Origin: Dawidia soli
GTDB lineage: Bacteria > Bacteroidota > Bacteroidia > Cytophagales > Cyclobacteriaceae
Length of the DNA: 64,000 nucleotides
NCBI RefSeq assembly: GCF_018598185.1
Contig: NZ_JAHESC010000025.1
Coordinates: forward strand, 53,468 to 117,467
Reading direction: 5' to 3'
Shown: positions 38,146 through 47,175 of the stretch, in pieces
Position numbering within the stretch: position 1 is the first letter of the stretch
Layout: the number at the start of each line of letters is the position of its first letter
Made by a program: the position numbers and the translations under genes
Notes under the pieces: generated by a model
Told to the model about the DNA's origin: nothing
Seen by the model: the letters and a program-made list of their open reading frames with translations, nothing else
Database searches by the model: none

Positions 38146-39828
38146 TTAGAGAGCATCCCACCATACACGGCCGAACGCATCCATGGTGCTTTGACCAAAG
38201 TTAGGGTCGGCAGCCATCTCGTCGTATGCCTTCTTGATGTTGTCGTAATTCGGGGCGCTCTCCAGCGGGGGCGACAGCGGTGCCCGACGAGGAATGCGCA
38301 ACGATACGTTGTTGGTCTTCATATCTGTCAGCGGCAACACCGTACTGGCCGCACTGGGATATCCCGTGCGCTTCCAAACGGCCCATCCTTCAGACGGTTG
38401 GCGGAAGCTGTTGAGATAAACTTGCGCAGCGATTTGCTCCAACGCCTTTGTTTCGTCAAAAGCGATCGCCGGTTGAGCCAGGTAATTCGTGATCTCCGTG
38501 CCGCCAAGCACTGTATAGTTCTGCAATTTAGCAGCAATGGCAGCTTCATTATACCATTCGATCGAAGCTACTACGCCTTTGTCATAGTATGTTTTCGCAT
38601 CTTCAGTCGTTACGCCGAGTTCGGCAAGTTCTGCACGATTAAAGCAGAAGTCAGCATACGTCAGGACAGGTATGTAGTTCACACCGGTACCGTTGTTAAA
38701 CGAAGGTTGGAACAATCGACGTTGGATCAGAGACAAAGTATCATAGTTGTAGGACGCATCGCCCACCGTGAATTGCACCGGTGTATAAAACTGATTATAC
38801 AGGTCGTCATCGGCCACCTCGTCGGGGCTGGTAAAGCTACCCACATAACGATTCTGAGCAGTCGTTCCCGCGTTCAACTTGCCATTGGCAATCATGAAAT
38901 CGATATTTGCCTGCGAGTAATCGTTGGGCTCCACAAACGCATCCAAACGCGGGTCGTCATTCGCCAACAGAAAGTCGACCAGTGGCTTCGAGGCCCGCAG
39001 ACCATCCGGATTGTAGTTACCACCATCGGTAAACTTAGCGGCAGTCTTCAGCACCCAGCCATCGGCGTTGCCGATCATCAGGTTCGATGCATCCGCCAGT
39101 ACTTCGTTGGCAATTTCAGTGGCCTTGTTTCGGTCGCGTTTCACCAGTCGGGTGGCAATTCGCAAACGCAGCGCATTGCCCGCTTTCATCCACGCATTAA
39201 TGTCACCGTTATAGTACTGGTCAAAGCTTCCCAGCGGGATTTGCGGCAACTCCTGTGCCTCTTTCAAACCTGCAACCGCAGCTTCGATCTCGCTGTCGAG
39301 CAACGGCAACAGCGTCTGCTGATTGTCATATGCCGGCAGCAGGGTACCGCCATAGCGCGCCTGAAAGCCTTGCGAGTACACAATGCTTCCGAAAATATCG
39401 GTTACGTAGAACGCATAATACGCCTTCAGAATATGGCCGATGTGTTTCATCTGATTATACCGCGGTTGATCCTTCTCAGGAAGCTTGCCGACCAGCGAAT
39501 CCATATCCGTCAATACATCGCCGACGCCGATATACAAACGGTCATACCGGTAGAAGTTACCGAAATTCGAGGTAAAATCCTCTCCGTTACCAAGGGTGGG
39601 CGTAACATATTGCATCCAGGGCATCATGCGCCGGTAGAAGTCGTAAAACGCTTCATAGTCCTGGCTATGAATGGAAACCGTGGCCTTCAGAAATTGGCTC
39701 TCCGGCGGAATCGCCGTAAGCCCGTCAGGGTCTTTATTTATATCAACGTAGTCCTGATCATCGCATGACACCAACAGGGCACACGACAACATCAAACCGG
39801 CAAATATTTTCTTATAATTCATCTTCAT
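38146..39828 (-). CDS. SusD/RagB family nutrient-binding lipoprotein
   Basis: About 560 residues. The signal ends in the lipobox ALLVSCDDQ, so the mature protein is a surface lipoprotein. The sequence belongs to the SusD-like 2 group: INKDPDGLTAIPPES near the N-terminus, tetratricopeptide-like helices (GDINAWMKAGNALRLRIATRL), and the C-terminal FRQPSEGWAVWKRTGYPS. It captures oligomers or peptides for the partner SusC channel encoded just upstream. The start at MKMNYKK (39828) gives a normal signal peptide; an ATG seven codons earlier is possible. Confidence 0.92.
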   Translation of the reverse strand: MKMNYKKIFAGLMLSCALLVSCDDQDYVDINKDPDGLTAIPPESQFLKATVSIHSQDYEAFYDFYRRMMPWMQYVTPTLGNGEDFTSNFGNFYRYDRLYIGVGDVLTDMDSLVGKLPEKDQPRYNQMKHIGHILKAYYAFYVTDIFGSIVYSQGFQARYGGTLLPAYDNQQTLLPLLDSEIEAAVAGLKEAQELPQIPLGSFDQYYNGDINAWMKAGNALRLRIATRLVKRDRNKATEIANEVLADASNLMIGNADGWVLKTAAKFTDGGNYNPDGLRASKPLVDFLLANDDPRLDAFVEPNDYSQANIDFMIANGKLNAGTTAQNRYVGSFTSPDEVADDDLYNQFYTPVQFTVGDASYNYDTLSLIQRRLFQPSFNNGTGVNYIPVLTYADFCFNRAELAELGVTTEDAKTYYDKGVVASIEWYNEAAIAAKLQNYTVLGGTEITNYLAQPAIAFDETKALEQIAAQVYLNSFRQPSEGWAVWKRTGYPSAASTVLPLTDMKTNNVSLRIPRRAPLSPPLESAPNYDNIKKAYDEMAADPNFGQSTMDAFGRVWWDAL

Positions 39829-39852
39829 TGTTGTTCCATTAAAATTCATTAC

Positions 39853-42800
39853 CTAGAAACCAGCCGTCAAAGAAACGCCCATGGTACGGGTGAACGGAAG
39901 CCCACCGTATTCTGAGAACTCACCTGCTTCGTTGCTCTTCAAGCTTTCAGGATTCAAGCCCAACGGAAGCGTACGGTACAGGTAGGCCAAGTTACGACCT
40001 GTCACGCTCAAACGCAGGTTCTGCAGCTTCGCTTTGCTGATCAGGCTCGCGGGGAAGTTGTAACCCACCGAAACCTCGCGCAGCGACACCCAGGTGTTTT
40101 CAAATGCCGAGTACTCGCGGATACCGGCGCCCCAGTTCGAAATGTTCCGGTAATAGCGACGCGCTTCGATCGGCAGTACGTCACCGGCCGCCACAGCGTC
40201 CTTAAACGAAACACCCCCCAGGTCATGCCCGTCTTTAATAGACTTGATACCTTGTGCCAATACGCCTTCAGGAATGATACCGTCGGTACGGGTGCTGCCA
40301 TCAGCGGCGGTATATTGTACGCCACCGTGGTCAAGATCTCGTCCAAAAAGGCTGTTCTCCATTGCACCGAATGTTGTACCGTATTGATGCGTAGCCGATA
40401 CCAGCGTACCGCCTACTTTCGCATCCACCTGTACGTTCAGGAAGAATCCTTTGTATGTCACCGTGTTTACCGTGCTCAACAGGAATTTCTCCATAGCAGA
40501 CCCGATCTTTTGCTGGCCCTGGCCATAATTCACACTGCGCAGGTAGGTGAGCGCGTTTGCACCGTCGGCGTTGCCGATCACGTGCTGGCCGTTAGAGGGA
40601 TGGTCGATCGGTTGACCGTTCTCATCACGTGCCTGGAAGGTGGCATACGCAAAGTTCGAAACGATCGTACCATACTCTTCACCGGGTTTAGCGATAGACG
40701 CTACGTCAACACCAAACGCGGTAGCCAGATCATATTGTGTAATACCGTCCGCCAAAGAAACAACGGTGTTTCTGTTACGGGAGAAGTTAAAGGTCGTATT
40801 CCAGGTCAGGTCGGGCGTCCGGACCGGCGTACCGCGCAGAATGATCTCGATACCCTTGTTCTGAATTTCGCCGCCGTTTACAAGTCTGCCGCTTACGCCC
40901 GACTCAATGGCCGATTTTACAGTAAAGATCTCGTTTTTAACAGTTTTGTGATAGTAAGCAACATCCAGGCCGATGCGATTATCCAGGAACTGCAGATCCG
41001 CGCCAATTTCCCACTCACGTCCTTCACGAGGTTTCAGTCCCTTGTTCGACAAATTGTTGTCGTAGAAGCTGTAGTAGTTCACAGTACCGTTCGGCGTCAG
41101 CAGCGGATCCATCGCCTTGTACGAGCCTGTTCTGTTCAGCGTCCACGCATCCGTATCACCGCCGGTCATACCGAAGTTACCGCGAAGCTTACCAAAGCTG
41201 ATCCAGGTCGGGTGAGCCTTGAAGGTCTCGGTGAATGTCCACGCAAGACCGGCAGCCGGGTAGCTATAGCTCCAGTCACCGCTGCCATCGGCATACGCCA
41301 GCGTCGAAGAAAAGTCCGTACGGTGGCTGAGCGTCAACGTCAACTGATCACGCCACGTCAGGTCACCGTAGATATAGTACGCATTCTTCAGTTTAGATGG
41401 CGCATTGTAGCGCGTCGTGATCTTCTTGCCATTCATACCGTTCTCTACCGAGAAAACGTTCGGAATACGCAGACCACCGTCTGTTTCGATCTGGTAATAG
41501 CGACCACCGATGTTTTTGTTGGTTTCACCACCTATGGTAGCGCTTAAAAAGAAGTCGTCGTTCAGCTGTTTGTTGGCTGTCAAAAGCCCCTGAATACGAT
41601 ATTGGCGGTTGACTTCCTGGCTCTGGCTATAGAGGCCACCGAAGTTTTCTTCCTTCTCACCGGCACGTTTGTGCTCATCGCTATAGTTTTCGTCCTGCAG
41701 GTTGGCACGCAAAACCGCGTTCAACCACGGCGTAATGTGTGTGGTCAGGTCGAAATTAGCACGCAATATGTTTTCGGTGCGCTCGTAATTATCTTCAAAC
41801 GTATTCCACATGAAGTCCGTAATGGTGTACGGATCGTCGTTACCTCTACGTTGACCGCCGATAACCGGCATTTTATAATTATTCATCCAATAGTCAATAT
41901 CCAGGTGACGCGGCTGACCATAGATAAAGGCAAACACCGGGTTGTTGTTACCTCCCTGACGGATTGGGTTAGTCAGCCTGTTGTTGGTATAATCCACACC
42001 TAAACCGATATCAAACAACTTACCGACCTTATGCGTAGCATTCACGTTGAAGTTGTTACGACGCATCTTCGTGCCGTTCGGCATGATCGTCGAGTTGTCG
42101 AGATTCGAGAATGTACCGCGGATCGTCGAACGGTCGTTACCCGCTTCCAGCGAAATGCTATTGTTTATGTATTTTCCCGTCTCGAAGAACTTCATCGGAT
42201 CGTTTGCCTGATACTTGATCATACGGCCGTCCACGTCACGAACCATTTGTCCGTTGAATTTGGGGCCGTAGCTATAATAATAAAAAGTAGGATCCAGCAT
42301 GTCGATACCATCGCTCCCTTTAGCGAAGGTTGTGCCGTTACCCCCACCGAACTCGTTCTGCAGATCGATGAATTTGTACGCTTTTTCAAAAGAAGAAGTG
42401 TGGTTGAAGGTGACGCCGATGCCCTGACGCTCAGTGCCTTTTTTCGTGGTGATGATGATCACACCGTTCAATGCGTCCGAGCCGTACAACGCACTGGCTG
42501 CAGAACCTTTCAACACAGACATGGATTCGATATTGTCCGGGTTAATGTTCTTCATAATGTTACCGAAGTCCTGACCATCGCCCCACGGACCTGAACCTGT
42601 TGTGGTCGGGCGGATCAGCACGCCGTCCACCACGAAAAGCGGTTGCGTGTTTTTGCTCAGCGAAGAGTTACCGCGGATGCGAATACGCGACGATGACATC
42701 GGCCCACCGGTACCCTGGTCGATCATAACGCCGGCCACCTTACCCTGCAACGCGTTTACCACGTTACCGGTATTGGCACGAGTCAATTCACCACCTTTCA

Positions 42801-43173
42801 CTTCCTGAACAGCATAGGCAACTTTGGCAGTTTCTTTCGTCTCACCAAAGCCAGTGATCACAACCTCGCCAAGTTGCGAGATATCTTCTTGCAGTAATAC
42901 ATCGATGGTAGTTTTGTTGTCGACAGCAATCTCCTGCGTTGCATAGCCAATAAACGAGATCACCAGAGTTCCGCCCTCACTCCCAACATTCAGCGAATAC
43001 CGTCCGTCGGCATCCGTAGAGGTTCCTCGGGTAGTTCCTTTAAGTACGACAGACACCCCCGGCAGAGCGGAGTTGTCCGACGACGACGTCACACGGCCAG
43101 TCACGGTCTGAGCGAAAGCCGGCAATGCAGCCATCGTCAGCATGACTGACAGAAGTAGTAAATGTTTCCTCAT
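39853..43173 (-). CDS. SusC/RagA family TonB-linked outer membrane protein
   Basis: About 1106 residues. A signal peptide (KHLLLLSVMLTMAALPAFAQ) precedes a carboxypeptidase-regulatory-like domain (VTGRVTSSSDNSALPGVSVVLKG), a plug domain with FVVDGVLI and YGSDALNGVIIITTKKG, and a long 22-strand beta barrel. It imports the substrate caught by SusD with energy from TonB. ATG 43173 starts the signal peptide; the frame upstream is not coding. No glycoside hydrolase or peptidase gene accompanies the pair, so the substrate cannot be inferred. Confidence 0.93.
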   Translation of the reverse strand: MRKHLLLLSVMLTMAALPAFAQTVTGRVTSSSDNSALPGVSVVLKGTTRGTSTDADGRYSLNVGSEGGTLVISFIGYATQEIAVDNKTTIDVLLQEDISQLGEVVITGFGETKETAKVAYAVQEVKGGELTRANTGNVVNALQGKVAGVMIDQGTGGPMSSSRIRIRGNSSLSKNTQPLFVVDGVLIRPTTTGSGPWGDGQDFGNIMKNINPDNIESMSVLKGSAASALYGSDALNGVIIITTKKGTERQGIGVTFNHTSSFEKAYKFIDLQNEFGGGNGTTFAKGSDGIDMLDPTFYYYSYGPKFNGQMVRDVDGRMIKYQANDPMKFFETGKYINNSISLEAGNDRSTIRGTFSNLDNSTIMPNGTKMRRNNFNVNATHKVGKLFDIGLGVDYTNNRLTNPIRQGGNNNPVFAFIYGQPRHLDIDYWMNNYKMPVIGGQRRGNDDPYTITDFMWNTFEDNYERTENILRANFDLTTHITPWLNAVLRANLQDENYSDEHKRAGEKEENFGGLYSQSQEVNRQYRIQGLLTANKQLNDDFFLSATIGGETNKNIGGRYYQIETDGGLRIPNVFSVENGMNGKKITTRYNAPSKLKNAYYIYGDLTWRDQLTLTLSHRTDFSSTLAYADGSGDWSYSYPAAGLAWTFTETFKAHPTWISFGKLRGNFGMTGGDTDAWTLNRTGSYKAMDPLLTPNGTVNYYSFYDNNLSNKGLKPREGREWEIGADLQFLDNRIGLDVAYYHKTVKNEIFTVKSAIESGVSGRLVNGGEIQNKGIEIILRGTPVRTPDLTWNTTFNFSRNRNTVVSLADGITQYDLATAFGVDVASIAKPGEEYGTIVSNFAYATFQARDENGQPIDHPSNGQHVIGNADGANALTYLRSVNYGQGQQKIGSAMEKFLLSTVNTVTYKGFFLNVQVDAKVGGTLVSATHQYGTTFGAMENSLFGRDLDHGGVQYTAADGSTRTDGIIPEGVLAQGIKSIKDGHDLGGVSFKDAVAAGDVLPIEARRYYRNISNWGAGIREYSAFENTWVSLREVSVGYNFPASLISKAKLQNLRLSVTGRNLAYLYRTLPLGLNPESLKSNEAGEFSEYGGLPFTRTMGVSLTAGF

Positions 43174-43295
43174 TGATAATTGATTTAGGTTAAGAAATTC
43201 TGTTCGGAACGGTTTCCCGGCAAATTTCCGTTGGCCACCCCGAATTTTGACAAAAGGTAGAAAGGCTTTTGGTGATCTCCAAGAAAAAAGTAATT

Positions 43296-43332
43296 TCGTT
43301 TGCGCGCACGGTGCATCCGTGTACGCAAACGA
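43296..43332 (-). promoter_or_regulatory. Leader hairpin upstream of susC
   Basis: Perfect 9-bp arms TCGTTTGCG / CGCAAACGA enclose a second stem (CACGG/CCGTG) and a five-base loop. It is about 120-160 bases upstream of the susC ATG, in the non-coding gap (43174-43451) between susC and the divergent LacI gene. On the reverse strand a T6 run lies seven bases after the stem, too far for a standard terminator. Confidence 0.55.
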
Positions 43333-43451
43333 GCCAAAACTAAGCGTGTGGGCGGAAACAGCCTCCAAACGTACGTGACCGGTAAGAAGCCGGGCGTAAA
43401 AAATGTATTTTTAGTCATTATAATTAGCCGTATTATTCGCCACCCAAAACC

Positions 43452-44513
43452 ATGAGTAAAAAGATCAGAATTAAAGACATCGCCGAAATGGCACAGGTGT
43501 CCGTTGGTACAGTAGACCGCGTTATCCACAACCGGGGCGAGGTAGCCGAAGACTCTTATAAAAAGATCATGGCCATCCTGGAGAAGACCGGGTACAAGCC
43601 CAACCTCCTGGCACGTACCCTGGGATCCAACAAAACCTTCCGCATCGCCGCCCTCATGCCCAACCCGGCACAAGACGAATATTGGGAACAATCCGCCGAA
43701 GGCGTCAAACAAGCACAAGACGAGTGGACCCAGTATGGCATCGAGATCCACCCCTACCCCTTCGATCTCTATAATAAGGAATCCTTCGCATCACAGGCGC
43801 AGAACCTGCTGCAAACACCGCCGGACGCCGTCCTTACCGCACCGATCTTCCACCAGGAGGCCCTGAACTTCTTCCGCGCCTGCCAGGACCAGAACATACC
43901 CTTCGTCGTGGTGAACAACACCATCGAAGAAGGCGGCTCCCTTAGTTTCATCGGCCACGACCTGAACCAAAGCGGGCGCCTGGGCGCCGAGTTGCTCCAC
44001 CTCAGCAACCCCCAGCCCGGCACATACGCCATCCTGCACGTATACGACGACGTACACAACTCGCTACACTTAAATGAAAAGGAGAAAGGCTTCAAAGAAT
44101 ATTTCGCCGAGCAAAACGGCGGCGGCTTCAAAGTCGTAAGCCGCGACCTCAACCACACGCACGAGCCCACACTCGAAAAAGACCTGAACGACCTCCTCAG
44201 CGACGCCTCCCTCCGGGGCATCCTGGTAACAACCTCCAAAGGCGCCTTCATCGTCTCCCGACTCATCGAAAAGAAAGGCAAGAACGGCGTGCGCTTCGTC
44301 GCCTACGACTTACTTAAAGAAAACCTGCATTATCTCCAGAACGGCATCATCGATTTCCTCATCAACCAGAACTCCAAACGCCAGGCCTTCATCGCCATCA
44401 GCCAACTGGCCAACCACCTGTTGTTCAAGAAAGACGCCCTCCCCACCTACCTTTTCCCCCTGGAGATCATCAGCCGCCAGAACCTAAAATCATACCTCAA
44501 CCCAGGCCACTAA
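43452..44513 (+). CDS. LacI-family transcriptional regulator next to susCD
   Basis: 353 residues. The helix-turn-helix is RIKDIAEMAQVSVGTVDRVIHN, cited in part, and the hinge region follows with GYKPNLLARTLGSNKTF. The sensor domain resembles ribose-binding proteins of the LacI family (AEGVKQAQDEW, PDAVLTAPIFHQEA, SFIGHDLNQSGRLGAELL). It is transcribed away from susC, so it likely controls that importer in response to a sugar or related ligand. An intrinsic terminator follows its stop. Confidence 0.88.
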   Translation: MSKKIRIKDIAEMAQVSVGTVDRVIHNRGEVAEDSYKKIMAILEKTGYKPNLLARTLGSNKTFRIAALMPNPAQDEYWEQSAEGVKQAQDEWTQYGIEIHPYPFDLYNKESFASQAQNLLQTPPDAVLTAPIFHQEALNFFRACQDQNIPFVVVNNTIEEGGSLSFIGHDLNQSGRLGAELLHLSNPQPGTYAILHVYDDVHNSLHLNEKEKGFKEYFAEQNGGGFKVVSRDLNHTHEPTLEKDLNDLLSDASLRGILVTTSKGAFIVSRLIEKKGKNGVRFVAYDLLKENLHYLQNGIIDFLINQNSKRQAFIAISQLANHLLFKKDALPTYLFPLEIISRQNLKSYLNPGH

Positions 44514-44536
44514 GCCTGTCCCATCATAAAACATTC

Positions 44537-44560
44537 AGCCGGGCCCTGCCCGGCTTTTTT
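44537..44560 (+). terminator. Intrinsic terminator of the LacI gene
   Basis: Perfect 8-bp arms AGCCGGGC (44537-44544) and GCCCGGCT (44548-44555) around CCT, followed by six T. It starts 23 bases after the stop of the LacI gene. Confidence 0.9.
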
Positions 44561-44635
44561 GTTCATTCACCTTTCCTTGAAAAAGCGTTTATTTGCATCG
44601 TTTTTTTAATCTCCGTCTGCTAACACCTGTCTATC

Positions 44636-45928
44636 GTGAACCGCTTCTCATTAACCCTGATGCTACTGGCTCTCGGTAGCCTGACAAAAGTGTTTTCCCA
44701 GGCAGACTATCGCCCGGGCTACATTGTTTCATTACAAGGTGATACCCTTCGCGGATCGATCGACTACCGCAACTGGTTGCGCAACCCCAAGGCTATTTCC
44801 TTTCATCCGTCTGCCCAGGGTGAAGATCGAACGTATACACCGCTGGAAATACGCGCCTTCGGCGTGGCCGGCGACATCTACGAAAGCGCCATCGTGCAGG
44901 TGGACGTCAGCCCTACCGATGTGGGCGAGCTCTCGGAAAGCCCCGAGCCACAGCTCGTAGCCGATACCGCGTTCATCCGGGCCCTGATCACGGGCGAGAA
45001 GAGTTTATACCTCTATCATACGGCCGATCAACGGGGCAAAAACGAGCAGCTCTACATCCGCAAAGACGGACAGTGGGAGTTGTTGATCTACAAAAAATAT
45101 ATCCGCAAACAGACCACGACAGGCACGCAGGAGTTTGTGACCTCCAACAATCGCTATATCAAGCAACTGGCCTTTTATTTACAAGCGTGTCCCTCCATTC
45201 AAAAAAAGATGCGCGACATCCGCTACGGCAGCACCAGCCTCGAACGGCTCTTCCGCACCTATTACGAATGCACCACCACAACGCCGGCATACGAAAAGAA
45301 ACCCGAAAAGCGCCCCGTGGAATTCGGTATCCTGGCCGGTGCCGCACAGACTTCCGTCGACATCCGGACAATCGATCGCCTCGCCGCGTCACCCCTGGCA
45401 CAGGCATCATTCCCGAAAGGCTTTACCTTTACCGGCGGGCTTTTCCTGGATCTCGTACGCCTGCGCAACAACCGTAAATGGTCCCTGAACAGCGAGCTGG
45501 TCTACACATCCTTTACGTCCGAAGGAACGCATTACGAACAACGAAACGCCGACAGTTATACATACACCTATATCAACCTCGAGTATTCCTACCTGAAGCT
45601 CAACACGCTGGTGCGGTTTAAATACCCGGTTGGCAAACTGTACCTGTTTGCCAACGCCGGTATTTCCAGCGCCATTGTACTGCAAGGATCAGACCGCCAA
45701 ACAGAAGTCCGGTACTTTCAAAATACGCCCACCGTGCATGAAAGCAAAGCGTTCGACAACGGCACGGAATCATACGACCTCGGCTTCCTCGGCGGCCTGG
45801 GTGTTCGCTACCAGCGCTACGCCTTCGAAACCCGCTTCGAAAGAACCCAGGGCATGATCAACTACACCGGCATGAGCGCACGCCTCACGAGAGTAGCCTT
45901 CCTCCTATCGTTCCGCCTCTCTAAATAA
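44636..45928 (+). CDS. Outer-membrane beta-barrel family hypothetical protein
   Basis: 430 residues beginning at GTG with a signal peptide ending near VFSQADY. The first half has GYIVSLQGDTLRGSIDYRNW, a soluble segment common in Bacteroidota envelope proteins of unknown role. The second half (from about 225) is built of alternating strands with glycine turns (GILAGAAQTSVDI, FTGGLFLDLVRL, YLFANAGISSAIVL, ERTQGMINYTGMS), as in PorT-like or OmpW-like small barrels. Function unknown. Confidence 0.7.
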   Translation: MNRFSLTLMLLALGSLTKVFSQADYRPGYIVSLQGDTLRGSIDYRNWLRNPKAISFHPSAQGEDRTYTPLEIRAFGVAGDIYESAIVQVDVSPTDVGELSESPEPQLVADTAFIRALITGEKSLYLYHTADQRGKNEQLYIRKDGQWELLIYKKYIRKQTTTGTQEFVTSNNRYIKQLAFYLQACPSIQKKMRDIRYGSTSLERLFRTYYECTTTTPAYEKKPEKRPVEFGILAGAAQTSVDIRTIDRLAASPLAQASFPKGFTFTGGLFLDLVRLRNNRKWSLNSELVYTSFTSEGTHYEQRNADSYTYTYINLEYSYLKLNTLVRFKYPVGKLYLFANAGISSAIVLQGSDRQTEVRYFQNTPTVHESKAFDNGTESYDLGFLGGLGVRYQRYAFETRFERTQGMINYTGMSARLTRVAFLLSFRLSK

Positions 45929-45960
45929 GGGGTAGAAAAAAGCCCACCATCAGCCATTTC

Positions 45961-46036
45961 TGGCGCCGGTGTTGCACTCAAGCGACAGCGCGGGGTGCGT
46001 CACCGGTGCCCGGTATGGGTCGGTCTCCAGACCGAC
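45961..46036 (-). repeat. REP-like composite palindrome, copy 4 (GTCGGTC type)
   Basis: On the reverse strand hairpin A is GTCGGTC, loop TGGA, GACCGAC; relative to copies 1-3 the second base pair has changed on both sides. Spacer CCATACC and hairpin B (GGCACCGGTG / CACCGGCGCC, with the same A.C mismatch) follow. It occupies the gap 45929-46265, in which no gene other than the SiaC-like start region was found. Confidence 0.82.
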
Positions 46037-46265
46037 TTTTACACAACGAAAGCTTGCTTTCCCACCACCCGTAACTCCGGTTAACAGAACAATTCCACCG
46101 ATCGTCGGAACCCACCAACCATCAACCCACTAACAATCAACACATTAAAAACACACCCCCGCCAAACCGCGTTGCTTCCCCTCTTCTTTCCGTATTACTT
46201 TGCCAAAACCAACGCCCACAACAATGCCATCAACCAGCATTTCTTCACAGGCAAAAACAAGCCCC

Positions 46266-46628
46266 ATGAAAATACTCTACCTGGAAGCCACGCAAGACAC
46301 CCCGAAGGTCATGCTCAACAAAAAAGAAGGTGTGTTCGAAATTTCCGGCCGCTCCATCCTGGAAGACACAGAGTCGTTTTACAATCCTGTCATGGAATGG
46401 CTTGAGCAGTACAGGCAGGAGCCCAGCCCCACTACACTGTTTTCATTTAAGTTTAAGTATTTCAACTCGTCTACTTCAAAAATTATCTATAACATCTTTG
46501 ATGTACTGAAAGATATCCCCGGTATACAAGTAGAATGGTGCTATCACAAAGACGACGATGACATTCTCGAAGCCGGACAGGAATTTGAAGAGGAACTAGA
46601 GATGAAGTTTTTATATAAGGAGATCTAA
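46266..46628 (+). CDS. SiaC-like DUF1987 family regulatory phosphoprotein
   Basis: 120 residues. The motif KGVFEISGRSILEDTESFYNPVMEWLEQY-like region is represented by EISGRSILEDTESFY, which includes the conserved threonine/serine region phosphorylated in SiaC of Pseudomonas. In that system SiaC is controlled by a SiaB kinase and SiaA phosphatase and regulates a diguanylate cyclase. No siaA, siaB or siaD homologue is in this window. ATG 46266 is preferred over an in-frame start 22 codons upstream because the family begins at MKILYLEAT. Confidence 0.82.
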   Translation: MKILYLEATQDTPKVMLNKKEGVFEISGRSILEDTESFYNPVMEWLEQYRQEPSPTTLFSFKFKYFNSSTSKIIYNIFDVLKDIPGIQVEWCYHKDDDDILEAGQEFEEELEMKFLYKEI

Positions 46629-46647
46629 TTATGATTATTTGATGGCT

Positions 46648-46977
46648 TTATCGAAAAACCATCGACATTACTTTTTGTAGAATGAGTATGTCCATCAAAT
46701 TGATTAGTCCCAAAAACAGCCAATACAAAGACTTTAAAAGCCTCTCTCTTACTTCAATGGTATACCATTGAAGTAAGAGCCAATATGCATATCCGAAGAA
46801 CGCAATGAAAGAATAGCCTATTAAGAGAAGTATAATCACGATAAGCAGCCAGCCCGGGATTAACCAATTGCTGTAATTCAGCATTACTACGAACAGTTCT
46901 GCCAAAAATAGAAACCATATATTTCTGGAACATTTCCCGGTCGTGTCACTTTTCAAAATTGAAAGGAGCTTCATCAT
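46648..46977 (-). CDS. Small three-helix membrane protein, unknown
   Basis: 109 residues, strongly hydrophobic, with about three membrane segments (IWFLFLAELFVVMLNY, LIPGWLLIVIILLLIGYSFIAF, LYWLFLGLINLMDILIL). The DNA is AT-rich compared with its neighbours. A perfect 34-bp palindrome (46746-46779) lies within it and would encode LLLQWYTIEVRE. No family was recognised. The palindrome raises some doubt whether the coding frame is intact. Confidence 0.55.
   Translation of the reverse strand: MMKLLSILKSDTTGKCSRNIWFLFLAELFVVMLNYSNWLIPGWLLIVIILLLIGYSFIAFFGYAYWLLLQWYTIEVRERLLKSLYWLFLGLINLMDILILQKVMSMVFR
46746..46779. repeat. Perfect 34-bp palindrome
   Basis: The 17-base half CTCTTACTTCAATGGTA (46746-46762) is followed directly by its exact complement (46763-46779) with no spacer. 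It lies inside a small membrane-protein gene in AT-rich DNA. A palindrome of this length is not expected by chance in 64 kb. Confidence 0.95.
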
Positions 46978-47080
46978 TTGCTACTTTAATTGATGGGCAA
47001 AATCTTTGGAGGACCGTATGGTAATGCACCGTGTACCAACATCTTAGGTGCTGAAACTAACCCTAATCCCGCTCTGCATC

Positions 47081-47131
47081 TGGCGCCGGTGTTCCACCGG
47101 TGCCCCGTATGGTGTCGGTCTCCCGACCGAC
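47081..47131 (-). repeat. REP-like composite palindrome, copy 5 (minimal form)
   Basis: On the reverse strand: hairpin A GTCGGTC, GGGA, GACCGAC; spacer ACCATACG; then hairpin B reduced to GGCACCGGTG, GAA, CACCGGCGCC. The A.C mismatch is kept although the whole inner part is missing. It lies between two hypothetical genes. Confidence 0.85.
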
Positions 47132-47175
47132 TTTTACACAAATGAAAGCCCCCTCCCCATTCTAGTAACCCTCAC

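Noticed and set aside
38110..39768. Plus-strand open frame of 552 codons
   Set aside because: It is antisense to the SusD gene, basic and without known domains.
40225..41547. Plus-strand open frame of 440 codons
   Set aside because: Antisense to the SusC barrel; no domain or signal is visible.
43296..43332. Intrinsic terminator on the reverse strand
   Set aside because: The T-run begins seven bases after the stem, too far, and no gene upstream on that strand would need it.
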